In this document: piece by piece, positions 58,835-59,627 of the stretch
How positions within the stretch are numbered: the first letter of the stretch is position 1
Layout of the letters: each line of letters begins with the position of its first letter
Assembly (NCBI RefSeq): GCF_003674065.1
Contig: NZ_RDBE01000010.1
Location: 1 to 59,627, forward strand
Direction of reading: 5' to 3'
Origin: Nocardioides mangrovicus
GTDB lineage: Bacteria; Actinomycetota; Actinomycetes; Propionibacteriales; Nocardioidaceae
DNA: 59,627 bases
Translations under genes and position numbers: made by a program
The notes under the pieces: model-generated
Seen by the model: the letters and a program-made list of their open reading frames with translations, nothing else
What the model was told of the DNA's origin: nothing
The model's database searches: none

Positions 58835-59627
58835 GCGGAACATCGGTTCCCCGATGTAGGAGCCCTCCCGCGGGGCCGGGGGCACGAAGAAGACCGCCGA
58901 GCCGACGTGCGAGATGTACTCGTTGAGCTGGTCGGAGGCGCCGAGCTTGGTCTGCAGCGTCTCGAAGGCCGCCGGGTCGTTCTGGTAGGAGATGAACAGC
59001 AGGCCGGCGTCGAGCAGGCCGTAGGAGTTGATCCCGTCGGAGTAGTTGTAGCCGCGGCGCAGGATCTTCAGGCCGTCGTTGTTCTCGTGAGCGGCCAGCG
59101 CGATGTGGGAGGTGGCGGGTATGACCGCCTCGCCGCCGGTGGTCTTGGCGAAGTCGGGGGTGGTGAACTCGGTGCCGCCGCTGAGCGGGGCGCCGGAGAC
59201 CTTGTGCCGGCCGAAGACGTCGTTTTGGTTGCTGACCCGGTTGGTGTCCCAGTTCTCGATGTGCATCTGGATCTTGCGCACCACCTGGTAGCTGCCGTGC
59301 CGCTGCCACGACGGGCCGTCCTTGACCCACACGAACCGCTCGAAGTCCGGCTCCTCCTTGAGGTTGCGGGTGCCGTCCTTGTAGCCCATCAGGTTGCGCG
59401 GCGTGGACTGGTTCTTCCCGGCCGAGGCGCGCCCGAATCCGATGACGGTCCAGAAGGTCGAGGCGGTGCCGGTGTCGCGCGCGATCCGGGCCAGGTCGTG
59501 GATGGCGTGGTAGGCCACCTGCGGGTCGTCGGCACAGGCCTGCAGCGACAGGTCGCCGCCGGTCAGCGCGGGCTGCAGGGCGTCGCTGGGCAGCGTCGCG
59601 AGATCGCGCAGCAGCGGGGGCCGGTGG
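58832..59627 (-). CDS. Dyp-type peroxidase, 5' end outside the window
   Basis: At least 265 residues, continuing past the right edge. It shows GGDLSLQACADDPQVAYHA, the distal-haem motif in LMGYKDGTRN (G-x-x-D-G), the proximal His in ATSHIALAAHENN, and RRGYNYSDG. This matches Dyp/EfeB-type peroxidases, which oxidise dyes or release iron from haem. Whether it has a Tat signal (as EfeB does) cannot be seen. The internal GTG at 59518 is not the start, since upstream codons keep family homology. Confidence 0.93.
   Translation of the reverse strand, partial: HRPPLLRDLATLPSDALQPALTGGDLSLQACADDPQVAYHAIHDLARIARDTGTASTFWTVIGFGRASAGKNQSTPRNLMGYKDGTRNLKEEPDFERFVWVKDGPSWQRHGSYQVVRKIQMHIENWDTNRVSNQNDVFGRHKVSGAPLSGGTEFTTPDFAKTTGGEAVIPATSHIALAAHENNDGLKILRRGYNYSDGINSYGLLDAGLLFISYQNDPAAFETLQTKLGASDQLNEYISHVGSAVFFVPPAPREGSYIGEPMFR

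Overview
The window is high-GC actinobacterial DNA. GTG starts are common, and genes are packed with ATGA, GTGA or TGATG stop-start overlaps. Gene content points to the Propionibacteriales, most likely a Nocardioides-like organism: mycofactocin-type SDRs, CYP/ferredoxin/FprB systems, a SepX/Glp locus and a HrcA/CIRCE-controlled FmdB-type chaperone. The genus is inferred from content and synteny, not from a marker gene.

Positions 1 to about 45.8 kb form one dense, CoA-dependent catabolic island. It holds three acyl-CoA synthetases, five acyl-CoA dehydrogenases (two as adjacent alpha/beta-type pairs), four crotonase-fold enzymes, a thiolase, two thiolase-like lipid-transfer-type proteins (one paired with a DUF35 zinc-ribbon/OB protein), and eight complete SDRs plus one SDR tail at the left edge. 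It also holds two aldehyde dehydrogenases, two P450s with their own ferredoxin and FprB-type reductase, a phthalate-dioxygenase-type reductase, a nitronate-monooxygenase-like flavoprotein, an LLM flavoprotein, a fused double class III CoA-transferase, an APH-type phosphotransferase and a LIV-type ABC importer. Regulators are a GntR/FCD protein at the left end and a TetR protein near the right end. The set resembles modules that break down steroid side chains or rings, or alicyclic acids. No ring dioxygenase, Mce system or IpdAB was seen, so the substrate is unassigned.

The main finding is an AT-rich, partly palindromic element (core ATC-N-TTG-(T)-CAAG) in nine promoter gaps of the island, from 3.98 to 45.57 kb. 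I saw none to the right of the tRNA-Ala gene. The island therefore looks like one regulon. A second finding is a divergent module at 16.5-26 kb that combines an acyl-CoA synthetase, an ACAD10/11-type kinase and an ACAD11-like dehydrogenase with a P450 and ferredoxin. This matches the logic of phosphorylation-dependent 4-hydroxyacyl-CoA breakdown.

From tRNA-Ala (45.96-46.03 kb) rightward the window is core genome. The order is SepX/GlpR membrane protein, RimJ-type acetyltransferase, MoaB, MoaC, MoeA-like Glp, a eukaryotic-type UDP-glucose pyrophosphorylase, 5-formyl-THF cyclo-ligase, a membrane-anchored penicillin-acylase-like protein, the CIRCE-preceded FmdB/Ruc-type protein, a SAF-domain protein, MscL, an aldo/keto reductase, an LCP protein, tRNA-Arg and a Dyp-type peroxidase cut by the right edge. 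This follows the Mycobacterium tuberculosis Rv0984-Rv0996 neighbourhood. No insertion sequence, integrase or CRISPR array was seen. The longest gene-free stretch is about 265 nt (58567-58831) and holds inverted and tandem repeats.
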